DNA from: Paragemmobacter straminiformis
Lineage (GTDB): Bacteria > Pseudomonadota > Alphaproteobacteria > Rhodobacterales > Rhodobacteraceae
Length of the DNA: 64,000 nucleotides
Assembly (NCBI RefSeq): GCF_014243445.1
Contig: NZ_JACLQD010000002.1
Coordinates: 310,001-374,000 of the forward strand
Direction of reading: 5' to 3'
The notes under the pieces were generated by a model. The model ran no database searches. It saw nothing but the letters and a program-made list of their open reading frames with translations, and was not told the origin of the DNA. The position numbers and the translations under genes are program-made. Positions 26,526 through 35,799 of the stretch are shown piece after piece. Positions within the stretch are counted from its first letter, which is position 1. Every line of letters begins with the position of its first letter.

Positions 26526-29342
26526 ATGATGAGCAACAGCCCGACATTCCTTTCCCGCCTGACCCGTTCGCCCGTCGCCCATGATGCCGCGACCGCAACC
26601 GAGACCCGTGCCGCCTTTGGCGATCTTGCGCCCGAACTGGCGGGGCTGCTGTCCGCCACGGCGGGATGCAGCCCCTTTCTGCGCGACCTGATGACGCGCG
26701 AGGGGGTCTGGCTGCGCGAGGCCCTGTCCGCCGTCCCCGAGGCCGCTTTCGACCGCCTGCTCGCCGATCTGGCAGCGGTTCCGTCCGAGCAGCTTTCCGA
26801 TGCGCTGCGCCTTGCCAAGCGGCGCGCGGCGCTGTTCACGGCGCTGTGCGATCTGGGCGGGGTCTGGCCGCTCGAGCAGGTGACGGGGGCGCTGACGCGT
26901 CTGGCCGACATGGCGGTGGACCTGTCGATCAGGACCGGCGTGGCCGAGGAAATCCGCCGCGGTCGCCTGCCCGGTGCCACGCCCGATGATGCGGCCGATG
27001 GCGCGGGGATGGTGGCGCTGGCGATGGGCAAGATGGGGGCTGGGGAATTGAACTATTCCTCGGACATCGACCTTGTCTGCCTGTTCGACGAAACCCGTTA
27101 CAAAGGGGTCGAGCAAGAGGCCCGCCAGTCGTTCATCCGCGTCACGCGCCGGATGACGGCCCTGCTTTCGGACCTGACGGCGGGGGGCTATGTCTTTCGC
27201 ACCGACCTGCGCCTGCGCCCCGACGCCGCCGTGACGCCTGTCTGCCTTTCGATGGCGGCGGCCGAGGCCTATTACGAAAGCGTGGGCCGCACATGGGAAC
27301 GTGCCGCCTATATCAAGGCCCGCCCCTGCGGCGGCGATCTTGCGGCGGGGAACCGCTTCCTGAGGACGCTGGTGCCCTTTGTCTGGCGCAAGCACCTTGA
27401 TTTCGCGGCGATCCAGGACGCGCATGACATGCGCCTGCGCATCCGCGAGCATCGGCAGCTGAACCGCGCCCTTGCCGTCGAAGGGCATGACATGAAGCTG
27501 GGGCAGGGCGGCATCCGCGAGATCGAGTTCTTCACCCAGACGCGGCAACTGATCGCGGGGGGGCGCGATGCGTCGCTGCGCGACCGGACCACGGTGGGGG
27601 GGCTGCGCGCCCTTGCCGCGCAGCGCTGGATTCCGCAGGATGTCTGCGAGGAACTGGTGACGCTATATCGCGCGCACCGCGAGGTCGAGCACCGCTTGCA
27701 GATGGTGCAGGACGCCCAGACCCATACCATGCCCGCTAGCGCCGAAGGGGTTGCCCGCATCGCCGCCTTTTGCGGGATGGAGGAGGGGGCGTTCCGCACC
27801 GGTCTTCTTGACCGGCTGTCGCGGACCGACCGGCTGACCGAGGGCTTCTTCGCCCCCGGTGCCGCCGAGGAACCGCTGCCCGATCTGTCCGAAAGCGCCC
27901 GCTCGATCGTCGAAGGCTGGAGCAGCTATCCCGCCCTGCGGTCGGACCGCGCGCAGCAGATCTTCCGCCGCCTGCGCCCGGCCTTTCTCACGCGGCTGTC
28001 GCGGGCGGCCAATGCCGACGAGGCGCTGGTGGCGCTTGACGGGTTCCTGCGCGGCCTGCCTGCGGGGGTGCAGATCTTCTCGCTGTTCGAGGCCAATCCC
28101 GCGCTGATCGACCTTATCATCGACATCGCCGCCACCTCGCCCGATCTGGCGCGATACCTGTCGCGCAATGCCGCCGTGCTGGACGGGGTGATCGGCGGGT
28201 CGTTCTTTGCGCCCTGGCCCGGTGTCGGGGCGCTGGTCGAGGATGGCGCGGCGCGCATGGCCGAGGCGGCGGATTACGAAGGCAAGCTCGATGCCGCCCG
28301 CCGCTGGATGAAGGAATGGCATTTCCGCATCGGCGTGCATCACCTGCGCGGGCTGGTCGATGCCTTCGAGGCGGCGAAGAACTATGCCGATCTGGCCGAG
28401 GCGGTGATCGCCGCTGTCTGGCCGCTGGTCGTGGCCGAGGTGGCGCGAAAGCACGGGCCGATGCCGGGGCGGGGGGCCGTGGTGCTGGGCATGGGCAGTC
28501 TCGGGGCGGCGCGGCTGAATGCGGGATCCGACCTCGACCTGATCGTGATCTATGATGCGGCAGGGGCCGAGGCCTCGGACGGTCCGCGCCCGCTGGCCGT
28601 GCGGCCCTATTACGCGCGCCTGACGCAGGCCCTTGTCACCGCGCTGACCGCGCCGATGGCCGAGGGCAAGCTTTACGAGGTCGACATGCGCCTGCGCCCC
28701 AGCGGGCGGCAGGGGCCGGTTGCGACCGCGCTGGAAAGCTTCCGCAGCTATCAGGAAACCGAAGCCTGGACTTGGGAACATCTGGCGCTGACCCGCGCGC
28801 GCCCCCTTGCGGGCGAGATGTCGCTGCGCGCCGAGATCGAGGATTTCCGCCGCGGGCTTCTGCATGCAAAGGGGCAGGGCGCGGGTGTTCGCGCCGATGT
28901 GGCGGCCATGCGCACCCGCCTTCAGGCCGCCAAACCCGCCAAGGGGCTGTGGGAGGCCAAGAATGGTCCGGGCCGGATCATGGATATCGAGCTGATGGCC
29001 GAGACCGCAGCCCTGATCGCCGCAAGCCCCGCGCGCGGGGTAGAGGCGCAGCTCCGCGCGGGGGGAAAGGCCTCTGTCCTGTCGGATTCGGACCAGCAGA
29101 CCCTGACCGATGGCTACAGATTGCTGTGGCGGGTGCAGGCGGCGACGCGGTTGATCACCGAAGGCACGCTCGACCCCGCCACGATGGGCGAGGGGGCCCG
29201 GGCCTTTGTTCTGCGCGAGACGGGCGAGGCGGATGCCGACGCCCTGACCGCGCGGATCGAACAGGTCGCGGGACTTGCGGCGCGGGTGATCGACGCGCAT
29301 CTGGGCGAGGTGGAAGATGGGGAGACGCATCATGCGGATTGA
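26526..29342 (+). CDS. glnE: GlnE, glutamine synthetase adenylyltransferase/adenylyl-removing enzyme
   Basis: Bifunctional enzyme of 938 residues that inactivates or reactivates glutamine synthetase in response to PII and glutamine. Two nucleotidyltransferase domains are visible: GKMGAGELNYSSDIDL near 166-181 (adenylyl-removing half) and GMGSLGAARLNAGSDLDL near 655-672 (transferase half), each with the DxD metal pair. ATG at 26526 is followed by a second ATG; the frame is open upstream through repeat DNA that is not coding. Overlaps the next small gene by 11 bp. Confidence 0.95.
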   Translation: MMSNSPTFLSRLTRSPVAHDAATATETRAAFGDLAPELAGLLSATAGCSPFLRDLMTREGVWLREALSAVPEAAFDRLLADLAAVPSEQLSDALRLAKRRAALFTALCDLGGVWPLEQVTGALTRLADMAVDLSIRTGVAEEIRRGRLPGATPDDAADGAGMVALAMGKMGAGELNYSSDIDLVCLFDETRYKGVEQEARQSFIRVTRRMTALLSDLTAGGYVFRTDLRLRPDAAVTPVCLSMAAAEAYYESVGRTWERAAYIKARPCGGDLAAGNRFLRTLVPFVWRKHLDFAAIQDAHDMRLRIREHRQLNRALAVEGHDMKLGQGGIREIEFFTQTRQLIAGGRDASLRDRTTVGGLRALAAQRWIPQDVCEELVTLYRAHREVEHRLQMVQDAQTHTMPASAEGVARIAAFCGMEEGAFRTGLLDRLSRTDRLTEGFFAPGAAEEPLPDLSESARSIVEGWSSYPALRSDRAQQIFRRLRPAFLTRLSRAANADEALVALDGFLRGLPAGVQIFSLFEANPALIDLIIDIAATSPDLARYLSRNAAVLDGVIGGSFFAPWPGVGALVEDGAARMAEAADYEGKLDAARRWMKEWHFRIGVHHLRGLVDAFEAAKNYADLAEAVIAAVWPLVVAEVARKHGPMPGRGAVVLGMGSLGAARLNAGSDLDLIVIYDAAGAEASDGPRPLAVRPYYARLTQALVTALTAPMAEGKLYEVDMRLRPSGRQGPVATALESFRSYQETEAWTWEHLALTRARPLAGEMSLRAEIEDFRRGLLHAKGQGAGVRADVAAMRTRLQAAKPAKGLWEAKNGPGRIMDIELMAETAALIAASPARGVEAQLRAGGKASVLSDSDQQTLTDGYRLLWRVQAATRLITEGTLDPATMGEGARAFVLRETGEADADALTARIEQVAGLAARVIDAHLGEVEDGETHHAD

Positions 29343-29607
29343 GGAAGCCGACCCCAAGGGGTTGATACGCGAAAGCTACCGTATCGAGGGCATCACCTTG
29401 GGCGAATGCCGGTCCATCTTTGTCGACTGGGCCTTAAGCCTGCCGGTCGATGCCAATACCAAAGAGGCGCTCAGGGCGCTGATCGCGCATTACGGGATGG
29501 CCGAACCCGACCATCCGATGAGCGGTGTGATGGAGCAAGGGCTGATGGCCCCCGAGAACCCCAAGCGCAAGGGTGGCCGCGCCGCACGGGTGCAGGGCGC
29601 GGTCTAG
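29332..29607 (+). CDS. Conserved small protein coupled to glnE (function unknown)
   Basis: 91 residues, soluble, without signal peptide. The ordered part (ESYRIEGITLGECRSIFVDWALSLP, then EALRALIAHYGMAEPDHPM) is followed by a basic tail. The ATG at 29332 lies inside the last codons of glnE, preceded by GGGGAGA, so translation is coupled to GlnE. I do not recognise a described family. The association with glnE suggests a link to nitrogen regulation, but this is inference only. Confidence 0.75.
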   Translation: MRIEEADPKGLIRESYRIEGITLGECRSIFVDWALSLPVDANTKEALRALIAHYGMAEPDHPMSGVMEQGLMAPENPKRKGGRAARVQGAV

Positions 29608-29701
29608 CGCAAGCCGCCACGCGGGCCACCCCGACCCGTGTGGCATGGCGCGGGGTGCAGGGCGCATGGCGCATGGCGCAGGGCGGGGCCGTGCTTTGCC
29701 C

Positions 29702-30340
29702 TTAACGCAGGCGCTTTGCCTCGGCCGCGAGGCGCGTGATCTCGGCCCAGTCGCCGCGCAGCATCGCCTCTTTCGGGGCAACCCATGATCCGCCGACGCA
29801 GAGAATGTTCTTCAGCGCCAGATAATCGCCCGCGTTCTTCAGGCTGATGCCCCCCGTCGGGCAGAATTTGACCTGCGGGATCGGCGAGCCGATGGATTTG
29901 AGGAAGGCCGCGCCGCCCGATTGCTCGGCGGGAAAGAACTTTTGCACCGTATAGCCGCGTTCCAGCAGCGCCATGATCTCGGAGGCGGTGACGGCACCGG
30001 GAAGCAGGGGCAGGCCTTCGTCCTCGCAGGCCGCGATCAGGCGGTCGGTGGCGCCGGGGCTGACGCCAAAGGTGGCCCCCGCCGCCTTGGCCGCCTTGAC
30101 ATCGGCAGGGGTCAGCAGGGTGCCTGCGCCCACCACGCCGCCCGCGACCTCGGACATGGCGCGGATCGCGTCAAGCGCGCAGGGCGTGCGCAACGTCACC
30201 TCGAGCGCGGGCAGCCCGCCCGCCACCAGCGCCTCGGCCAGCGGTCTGGCATGGGCCAGATCGTCGATCACCAGCACGGGCACCACGGGGGCAAGCGCGC
30301 AGACGCGGGCGGCGGCGGCGCTTTGTTCGGCGGGGGTCAT
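29702..30340 (-). CDS. eda: Eda, KDPG/KHG aldolase
   Basis: 212-residue class I aldolase that splits 2-keto-3-deoxy-6-phosphogluconate into pyruvate and glyceraldehyde-3-phosphate, the last Entner-Doudoroff step. Active-site glutamate in ALEVTLRT (E near 46), Schiff-base lysine in YTVQKFFPAE (K near 134), phosphate loop FCPTGGISLKNAGDYLAL. Start at MTPAEQSAAAARV (30340) with AAGGAC upstream. Downstream of edd on the same strand; the two form one operon. Confidence 0.95.
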   Translation of the reverse strand: MTPAEQSAAAARVCALAPVVPVLVIDDLAHARPLAEALVAGGLPALEVTLRTPCALDAIRAMSEVAGGVVGAGTLLTPADVKAAKAAGATFGVSPGATDRLIAACEDEGLPLLPGAVTASEIMALLERGYTVQKFFPAEQSGGAAFLKSIGSPIPQVKFCPTGGISLKNAGDYLALKNILCVGGSWVAPKEAMLRGDWAEITRLAAEAKRLR

Positions 30341-30375
30341 GGGACAGTCCTTTCGTTGCGGCTTTTGCGGCACCG

Positions 30376-30396
30376 CCGGGGGTTTTGCCCCCCCGG
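30376..30396 (-). other. Stem-loop between edd and eda
   Basis: CCGGGGG (30376-30382) and CCCCCGG (30390-30396) form a 7-bp stem in the 91-bp edd-eda gap. Because it lies inside an apparent operon without a T-run, it may stabilise the edd message or reduce eda expression. Confidence 0.45.
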
Positions 30397-30431
30397 ACCC
30401 CCGCAGGATCGTTGCAGACAGTGAATGCGGG

Positions 30432-32237
30432 TCAGACGACCACGCCCGCGCCCTGATCGGACGGGCCGACCATGCGGCGGAAGGCTTCGAAAAGCTCGCG
30501 TCCGGTGCCGAATCCGTTGGCGGAAAGGTCGGCTGTCACCGGGGTGCGGCTGTCGAAATCGGCCGCCAGCACCGAAAGCGTTCCCGCCACGGCGTCAAGA
30601 CGGATAATGTCCCCCTCGCGCAGGCGGGCCAGCGGGCCACCTGCGGCGGCTTCGGGCGAGACGTGGATGGCGGCGGGCACCTTGCCCGAGGCACCCGACA
30701 TGCGCCCGTCGGTCACCAGCGCCACGCGCAGCCCGCGTTCCTGCAACACCGAAAGCGTGGGCGTCAGCGAATGCAGCTCGGGCATGCCATTGGCCTGCGG
30801 TCCCTGGAAGCGGACCACGACCACCGTGTCGGTGGTGAACTCGCCGCGTTTGAAGGCGGCCTTCACCTCTTCCTGATCGTGGAAGATGCGGGCCGGGGCT
30901 TCGATGATGTGGCGTTCGGGCGCGACGGCCGAGACCTTGATCACGCCGCGTCCCAGATTGCCGGTCAGTTGCTTCAAGCCGCCCGTCTTGGCGAAAGGAT
31001 CGCCGGCAGGGCGCAGGATCTTGTCGTTCAGCGTGGTTTCGGCCCCGCCTTCCCAGACGAGTTTTCCGTCCTTCAGCTTGGGTTCCTGACGGTAAAGCGA
31101 CAGGCCATCGCCCGCCACGGTCTTGGCATCGCCATGCAGCAGCCCCGCGTCGAGCAATTGCCCGATCATATAGCCAAGCCCGCCCGCCGCGTGGAAATGG
31201 TTCACATCGGCCAGACCGTTGGGATAGACCTTGGCCATCAGCGGCACGGCTTCGGAGATATCGGCGAAATCCTGAAGGTCGAGCAGCACCCCCGCCGCCC
31301 GTGCCATTGCGGGAAGGTGCAGCACAAGGTTCGTCGACCCTCCCGTCGCCATCAGCCCGACCAGACCGTTGACGAAGGCCCGCTCGTCGAGAATCTCGCC
31401 CACGGGGCGGAAATCGTTGCCTTGCGCGGTGATCTGGGCCGCGCGTTCCACGGCCGCCACGGTCAGCGCCTCGCGCAGGGGGGTGCCGGGGTTGACGAAG
31501 GACGAGCCGGGCAGGTGCAGGCCCATGAACTCCATCAGCATCTGGTTGGTGTTCGCCGTGCCGTAAAAGGTGCAGGTGCCCGGGCCGTGGTAGCTGGCCA
31601 TTTCGGCGGCCATCAGCGCATCGCGCCCGATCTCGCCCTTGGCATAGGCGTTGCGCACCGCCGACTTCTCGTCATTGGGCAGCCCGCTTGTCATCGGACC
31701 CGCAGGCACGAAGATCGCGGGCAGATGGCTGAAGGTGGCCGCCGCGATGATCAGGCCGGGCACGATCTTGTCGCAGACGCCAAGGAACAGCGCCGCGTCA
31801 AAGGTGTTGTGCGACAGCGACACCCCCGCCGCCAGCGCGATGACATCGCGCGAGAACAGCGACAGCTCCATCCCCGCCTGACCTTGCGTGACCCCGTCGC
31901 ACATCGCCGGAACCCCGCCCGCCACCTGCGCCGTGGCCCCTGCGCGGCGCGCGGCCTCGCGGATGAGCTGCGGATAGGTCTCGAAGGGCTGGTGGGCCGA
32001 GAGCATGTCGTTATAGGCGGTGACGATCCCGATATTGGGCAGGCGTCCGGCGGCCAGTGCCTCTTTGTCCGCGCCCATCGCGGCATAGGCATGGGCCTGG
32101 TTGCCGCAGGCCAGATGCCCCCGCGCCGGTCCTTGCAGCGCCGCCTTGCCCATCCGTTCCAGATAGAGGCCCCGCGCGCTTTCCGAGCGGGCGCGGATGC
32201 GGTCGGTGACACGGGCGATGGTGGGGTGAAGCGACAT
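30432..32237 (-). CDS. edd: Edd, 6-phosphogluconate dehydratase
   Basis: Iron-sulfur dehydratase of 601 residues (IlvD/Edd family) converting 6-phosphogluconate to KDPG. Cluster cysteines lie in [23 protein letters not shown] and in [10 protein letters not shown]. Family blocks [25 protein letters not shown] and [17 protein letters not shown] are intact. An 18-bp LacI-type palindrome sits 62 bp upstream of the ATG, so the edd-eda operon is probably repressed by a LacI-family sugar regulator encoded elsewhere. Confidence 0.96.
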   Translation of the reverse strand: MSLHPTIARVTDRIRARSESARGLYLERMGKAALQGPARGHLACGNQAHAYAAMGADKEALAAGRLPNIGIVTAYNDMLSAHQPFETYPQLIREAARRAGATAQVAGGVPAMCDGVTQGQAGMELSLFSRDVIALAAGVSLSHNTFDAALFLGVCDKIVPGLIIAAATFSHLPAIFVPAGPMTSGLPNDEKSAVRNAYAKGEIGRDALMAAEMASYHGPGTCTFYGTANTNQMLMEFMGLHLPGSSFVNPGTPLREALTVAAVERAAQITAQGNDFRPVGEILDERAFVNGLVGLMATGGSTNLVLHLPAMARAAGVLLDLQDFADISEAVPLMAKVYPNGLADVNHFHAAGGLGYMIGQLLDAGLLHGDAKTVAGDGLSLYRQEPKLKDGKLVWEGGAETTLNDKILRPAGDPFAKTGGLKQLTGNLGRGVIKVSAVAPERHIIEAPARIFHDQEEVKAAFKRGEFTTDTVVVVRFQGPQANGMPELHSLTPTLSVLQERGLRVALVTDGRMSGASGKVPAAIHVSPEAAAGGPLARLREGDIIRLDAVAGTLSVLAADFDSRTPVTADLSANGFGTGRELFEAFRRMVGPSDQGAGVVV

Positions 32238-32299
32238 GGCGCTCTCCTGTTCTGGTGCCGCGTCGGGCGGCAGAGTCGGCTGTCGGGTTTCTAACAGAT

Positions 32300-32317
32300 G
32301 TTGTTAGCGCTAACAAC
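32300..32317. promoter_or_regulatory. LacI-family operator upstream of edd
   Basis: GTTGTTAGCGCTAACAAC is a perfect 18-bp palindrome with the central CG typical of LacI-family operators (TGTTAGCGCTAACA type). It is flanked by a further CTAACAGATG half-like element at 32291. It lies between edd (minus) and the lipoprotein gene (plus), nearer to edd. Confidence 0.7.
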
Positions 32318-32497
32318 CCTGCGTCCCGTCGTTGTGATGCGCAATCCTGGGCGTTCAAACAGGTTAAGGCAAGAGAATGGCAATTGTTTCCCCTTAAGGT
32401 TGAAACTCGAAAAAACACCGCGAATAGCCAAGTGTTGCCACATTCTCCAACGATAAACCCAGTCAAAGGGATGGTTAATGTCCCCAGAGGTATGGAT

Positions 32498-33193
32498 ATG
32501 AACGCGCAAAAGATCTTTCTCGCCCTTGGTCTCGCCCTTGGTCTTTCGGCCTGTGCCTCGGGTGAACCTGCCACCCGCTCGGTCGGGGTCGAAAATCTGA
32601 CGATCGCCTCGCAAGGCGGCGGCCCGATGCCGCAGGTCTTGCCGCAGGGGCCCAAGGTTCTGGCCGCGAAATATGCGGTGCAGGGCTTCCAGATCATCGT
32701 GCCGCGCACGCTGAAGGTCTCGGAAGCGAATACTTTCAAACCGCGCGCCGACATCGTCTGGCACGGCGATCTTCCCGGCGACCGCTACGCGCAGATCGGC
32801 GCAATCCTGACCGCTGCCGCCACCGATGCGACGGCGGGCATGACCGAAGGCCGCCCCGTCACGCTCGAGCTGACGCTGGTCAAGTTCCACGCCCTGACCG
32901 AAAAGACCCGCTACACCATCGGCGGCACGCATGAGTTGCGCTTCGACATGGTCGTGCGCGATGCGACCACGGGCGAGATTCTGGACGGCCCGCGCCTGAT
33001 CGTGGCCGACACGCACGGGGCAGGCGGCGCGCAGGCCATCGCCGAAGAGGCGGCGGGCCGCACGCAAAAGGTCGTGGTGACCGAACGTCTGGCCGAGGTG
33101 CTGCGCCGCGAACTCTCGGGTCCGGTCAGTGACCCGACGCTGGTTGCCCGTGCGCAGGCACAGGCGCTCGAGCCGTTGATCATCACCCGCTGA
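32498..33193 (+). CDS. Predicted outer-membrane or periplasmic lipoprotein, function unknown
   Basis: 231 residues. Signal peptide with a lipobox LSAC at about residues 16-19 (MNAQKIFLALGLALGLSAC), so a diacylated lipoprotein is predicted. The mature part is mixed beta/alpha (ELTLVKFHALTEKTRYTIGG, VVRDATTGEIL) and resembles a Rhodobacteraceae-restricted lipoprotein family (possibly DUF6778; I am not certain). ATG at 32498 has AGAGG seven bases upstream; an ATG at 32492 is too close to it. Followed within 43 bp by an rRNA methyltransferase gene. Confidence 0.82.
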   Translation: MNAQKIFLALGLALGLSACASGEPATRSVGVENLTIASQGGGPMPQVLPQGPKVLAAKYAVQGFQIIVPRTLKVSEANTFKPRADIVWHGDLPGDRYAQIGAILTAAATDATAGMTEGRPVTLELTLVKFHALTEKTRYTIGGTHELRFDMVVRDATTGEILDGPRLIVADTHGAGGAQAIAEEAAGRTQKVVVTERLAEVLRRELSGPVSDPTLVARAQAQALEPLIITR

Positions 33194-33236
33194 ACGGCGG
33201 TTTCCCTTCGCGCCGCAATTGCGCTATGGACGGGGA

Positions 33237-34499
33237 ATGAACACTTCCTCCCCGTCCATGCCGGACCCCGCTTCCGATGATGCCGCAGCCGACGCCGTTC
33301 AGGCGAATGCCTACGGCTACCCCGCCGTCCGCCTGCGCCCCAAGGTCGAGGCGCGCGCCATCCGCCACGGCTTCCCTTGGGTCTATGCCGACGAGCTGGT
33401 GACCGACCGCCGCACGCAAAAGCTGGCCCCCGGTGCGCTGGCCGTGCTCGAGGACGCCGAGCGCCGTCCCCTTGGCCTTGTGACGGTCAATACCAAATCC
33501 AAGATCATCGCGCGCATGCTCGACCGCGATCCTGCCGCCGTGATCGATCAGGCATGGTTCGAGGCGCGTCTGTCGCGCGCCCTTGCGATGCGTGCGCGCC
33601 TGTTCGACGCGCCCTTCTACCGTCTGGTCCATGCCGAGGCCGATGCCCTGCCGGGCATCATCATCGACCGCTTCGGCGATGTCGCCGTGATCCAGCCCAA
33701 CGCCGCCTGGGCCGAGGCGCATCTTGACGCCCTGACCGCCGCCTTGCAGGCGGTGACGGGTGTTGGAACCGTGGTCAAGAACGGCACGGGCCGGTCCCGC
33801 GGGCTTGAAGGGATGGCCGAGGAAAATGCCGTGCTGGCGGGCGCGGTCGACGGGCCGATCGCGGTGCCGATGAACGGGGCCACCTATATGGCCGATGTGA
33901 CCGGCGGGCAGAAAACCGGCCTCTTCTACGACCAGCGCCCCAATCATGCCTTTGCCGCGCGTCTGGCGCGGGGGGCTGCGGTGCTGGACGTCTTTACCCA
34001 TGTGGGCGGCTTTGCCCTTGCCGCATTGGCGGCGGGGGCCACGTCGGCCCTTGCGGTCGATGCCTCGGCCCCCGCGCTTGCGCTGGCGACACGCGGCGCC
34101 GAAGCCAGCGGCGTGGCCGAGCGTTTCGCCACCCGTCAGGGCGATGCCTTCGACGTGCTGGAAAAGCTTGGCAGCGAAGGGGCGAAATTCGATCTGGTGA
34201 TCTGCGACCCGCCCGCCTTTGCCCCGGCCAAACCGGCGCTGGAAGCGGGGCTTCGCGCCTATGAACGCCTTGCCCGCCTTGCCGCGCCCTTGGTGGCACC
34301 GGGTGGCTACCTCGTCCTCTGCTCCTGCTCGCATGCCGCCGACCTGCATGCCTTCCGCAACGCCTCGGCCCGTGGCATCGGGCGTGGCGGCCGGAAGGGC
34401 CAGTTGATCTATACGGGCTTTGCGGGGCCGGACCATCCGATGCTGCCGCAACTGGCGGAATCGGGCTATCTCAAGTCGCTCGTCTTCCGGCTGGACTGA
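33237..34499 (+). CDS. RlmI-like class I SAM-dependent rRNA (cytosine-C5) methyltransferase
   Basis: 420 residues. N-terminal PUA-like domain (RLRPKVEARAIRHGFPWVYADEL), EEHEE-type linker (ARLFDAPFYRLVHAEADALPGIIIDRFGD), then a Rossmann methyltransferase domain with DVFTHVGGFALAAL as the SAM-binding loop, AVDASAPALAL, and the catalytic CDPPAFAP followed by LCSCSHAADL. This matches the RlmI/RlmK family acting on 23S rRNA; the exact target base is inferred. ATG at 33237 follows GGGGA. The neighbouring PIN gene starts 4 bp after the stop. Confidence 0.88.
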   Translation: MNTSSPSMPDPASDDAAADAVQANAYGYPAVRLRPKVEARAIRHGFPWVYADELVTDRRTQKLAPGALAVLEDAERRPLGLVTVNTKSKIIARMLDRDPAAVIDQAWFEARLSRALAMRARLFDAPFYRLVHAEADALPGIIIDRFGDVAVIQPNAAWAEAHLDALTAALQAVTGVGTVVKNGTGRSRGLEGMAEENAVLAGAVDGPIAVPMNGATYMADVTGGQKTGLFYDQRPNHAFAARLARGAAVLDVFTHVGGFALAALAAGATSALAVDASAPALALATRGAEASGVAERFATRQGDAFDVLEKLGSEGAKFDLVICDPPAFAPAKPALEAGLRAYERLARLAAPLVAPGGYLVLCSCSHAADLHAFRNASARGIGRGGRKGQLIYTGFAGPDHPMLPQLAESGYLKSLVFRLD

Positions 34500-34503
34500 C
34501 CCG

Positions 34504-35046
34504 TTGCGCGCCGTCCTCGATGCCTGCGTGCTTTACCCGTCGGTCATGCGCGATCTGCTTCTGGGTGCGGCGGCGCGGGGGCTTTACGAACCCCGCTGGT
34601 CCGACCGCATCCTTGAGGAATGGGCGCGGGCGACCGTGAAACTCGGCCCCGCTGCCGAAGCGGTGGCGCGGGCCGATATCGCGCAGATGCGGCTGCACTT
34701 CCCCTCTGCCTTCGCCTTGCCCGCCACGGGGGTCGAGGCGCGATTGATCCTGCCCGATCCCGACGATGTCCATGTCCTCGCGACGGCCATCACCACGCAT
34801 GCCGACGCGATCGTCACCACCAACGCCAAGGATTTTCCCCGCCATCTTCTGGCCGAGGAAGGCATCTCCCGCCGTGATCCCGACGGGTTCCTGTGGGAAT
34901 TGTGGTCGCATCATCCCGACCAGATGGGCGCGGTGGTCGCCAAGGTCCATGCCACCGCCGAACGCATGGCCGGCGGGCCGCTTTCCCTGACGGCCCTGCT
35001 CAAACGCGCGCGGCTGAACCGGCTTGCCAAGGCGGTGACCGCCTAG
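34504..35046 (+). CDS. PIN-domain protein (predicted ribonuclease)
   Basis: 180 residues. The acidic PIN quartet is recognisable: D6 in AVLDACVLYP, E38/E39 in RILEEWAR, D85-D88 in LPDPDDVHVLA and D110 in TTNAKDFP. This resembles VapC-like PIN_3 proteins, but it is longer than most toxins and has no antitoxin-like ORF beside it. The TTG at 34504 lies 4 bp after the methyltransferase stop and starts exactly at the conserved sequence. It may act in RNA metabolism with the adjacent methyltransferase (inference). Its TAG overlaps the stop of the convergent M48 gene. Confidence 0.8.
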   Translation: MRAVLDACVLYPSVMRDLLLGAAARGLYEPRWSDRILEEWARATVKLGPAAEAVARADIAQMRLHFPSAFALPATGVEARLILPDPDDVHVLATAITTHADAIVTTNAKDFPRHLLAEEGISRRDPDGFLWELWSHHPDQMGAVVAKVHATAERMAGGPLSLTALLKRARLNRLAKAVTA

Positions 35047-35729
35047 GCCTGCACCCAGCGCCGCTCGTTCGCTTCGATGGCCGCGACCCGCTCGGCGGTT
35101 TTCGGATGCGACAAAAGCCACGCGGGCATCCCTTCGGCGGGGTTTCCGGTCATGGTGTCGAGCTTGTGGAACAGCGTTTTCTGCGGCCCCGTGCCGATTC
35201 CCGCCTTGATCAGCAGCGCGCTGGCATAGGCGTCGGCCTCGAACTCGTCTCGCCGCGACAGGCGCGCGGCCAAAGCGCCGGTGATCACATTGGCGATCCA
35301 GACCCCCAGCACGGGGATGAAGCGGCTCAGAAGTGCCGTCAGCATGAAGAAAACCGCGTTCTGCCCCGTGAAATCGATCATCCGCCGCCGCGCATGGCCA
35401 AGGGCCACATGGCCCAGCTCATGCGCGATCACGGCGGCGATCTCTTCGGCCGTGACCTCGCCCCGCGCCTTGCGGTTCAGGAACCCCCGCGTCAGGAAGA
35501 TGCGCCCGTCGGGGGCGGCAAGGCCGTTCACCGGCTCCACCTCGAAGACATTGACCTTGATCGCGGGCAAATCCAGCGCCGCCGCCATCCGGTCGGCCAG
35601 CCGCAGGATCGACGGATCGGTCAGCGGGCGCGAGCGCGCGTCCAGCATCCTGTGCGTCCGCCAGACCGAAAAGCGGTACATCAGGAAGCCATAGGCCAAG
35701 GCAAGGATGAGCGGAAGGAACTTGGTCAT
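35043..35729 (-). CDS. M48 family zinc metallopeptidase, membrane-anchored
   Basis: 228 residues. One N-terminal hydrophobic segment (about 4-20), the zinc motif HELGH at 103-107 and the third-ligand region RRDEFEADAYAS. A hydrophobic region after the active site (FFMLTALLSRFIPVLGVWIANVITG) may dip into the membrane, as in HtpX-like peptidases. Probably membrane-protein quality control. The stop shares the palindrome CCTAGG with the stop of the PIN gene on the other strand, so the two genes end in the same bases. Confidence 0.9.
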   Translation of the reverse strand: MTKFLPLILALAYGFLMYRFSVWRTHRMLDARSRPLTDPSILRLADRMAAALDLPAIKVNVFEVEPVNGLAAPDGRIFLTRGFLNRKARGEVTAEEIAAVIAHELGHVALGHARRRMIDFTGQNAVFFMLTALLSRFIPVLGVWIANVITGALAARLSRRDEFEADAYASALLIKAGIGTGPQKTLFHKLDTMTGNPAEGMPAWLLSHPKTAERVAAIEANERRWVQA

Positions 35730-35799
35730 GGCGCAGATATGGACCGCATCCCCGGCCTGAAAAAGGGGGGAGGGGCGGAATTATCGCGCCTGACGCATC

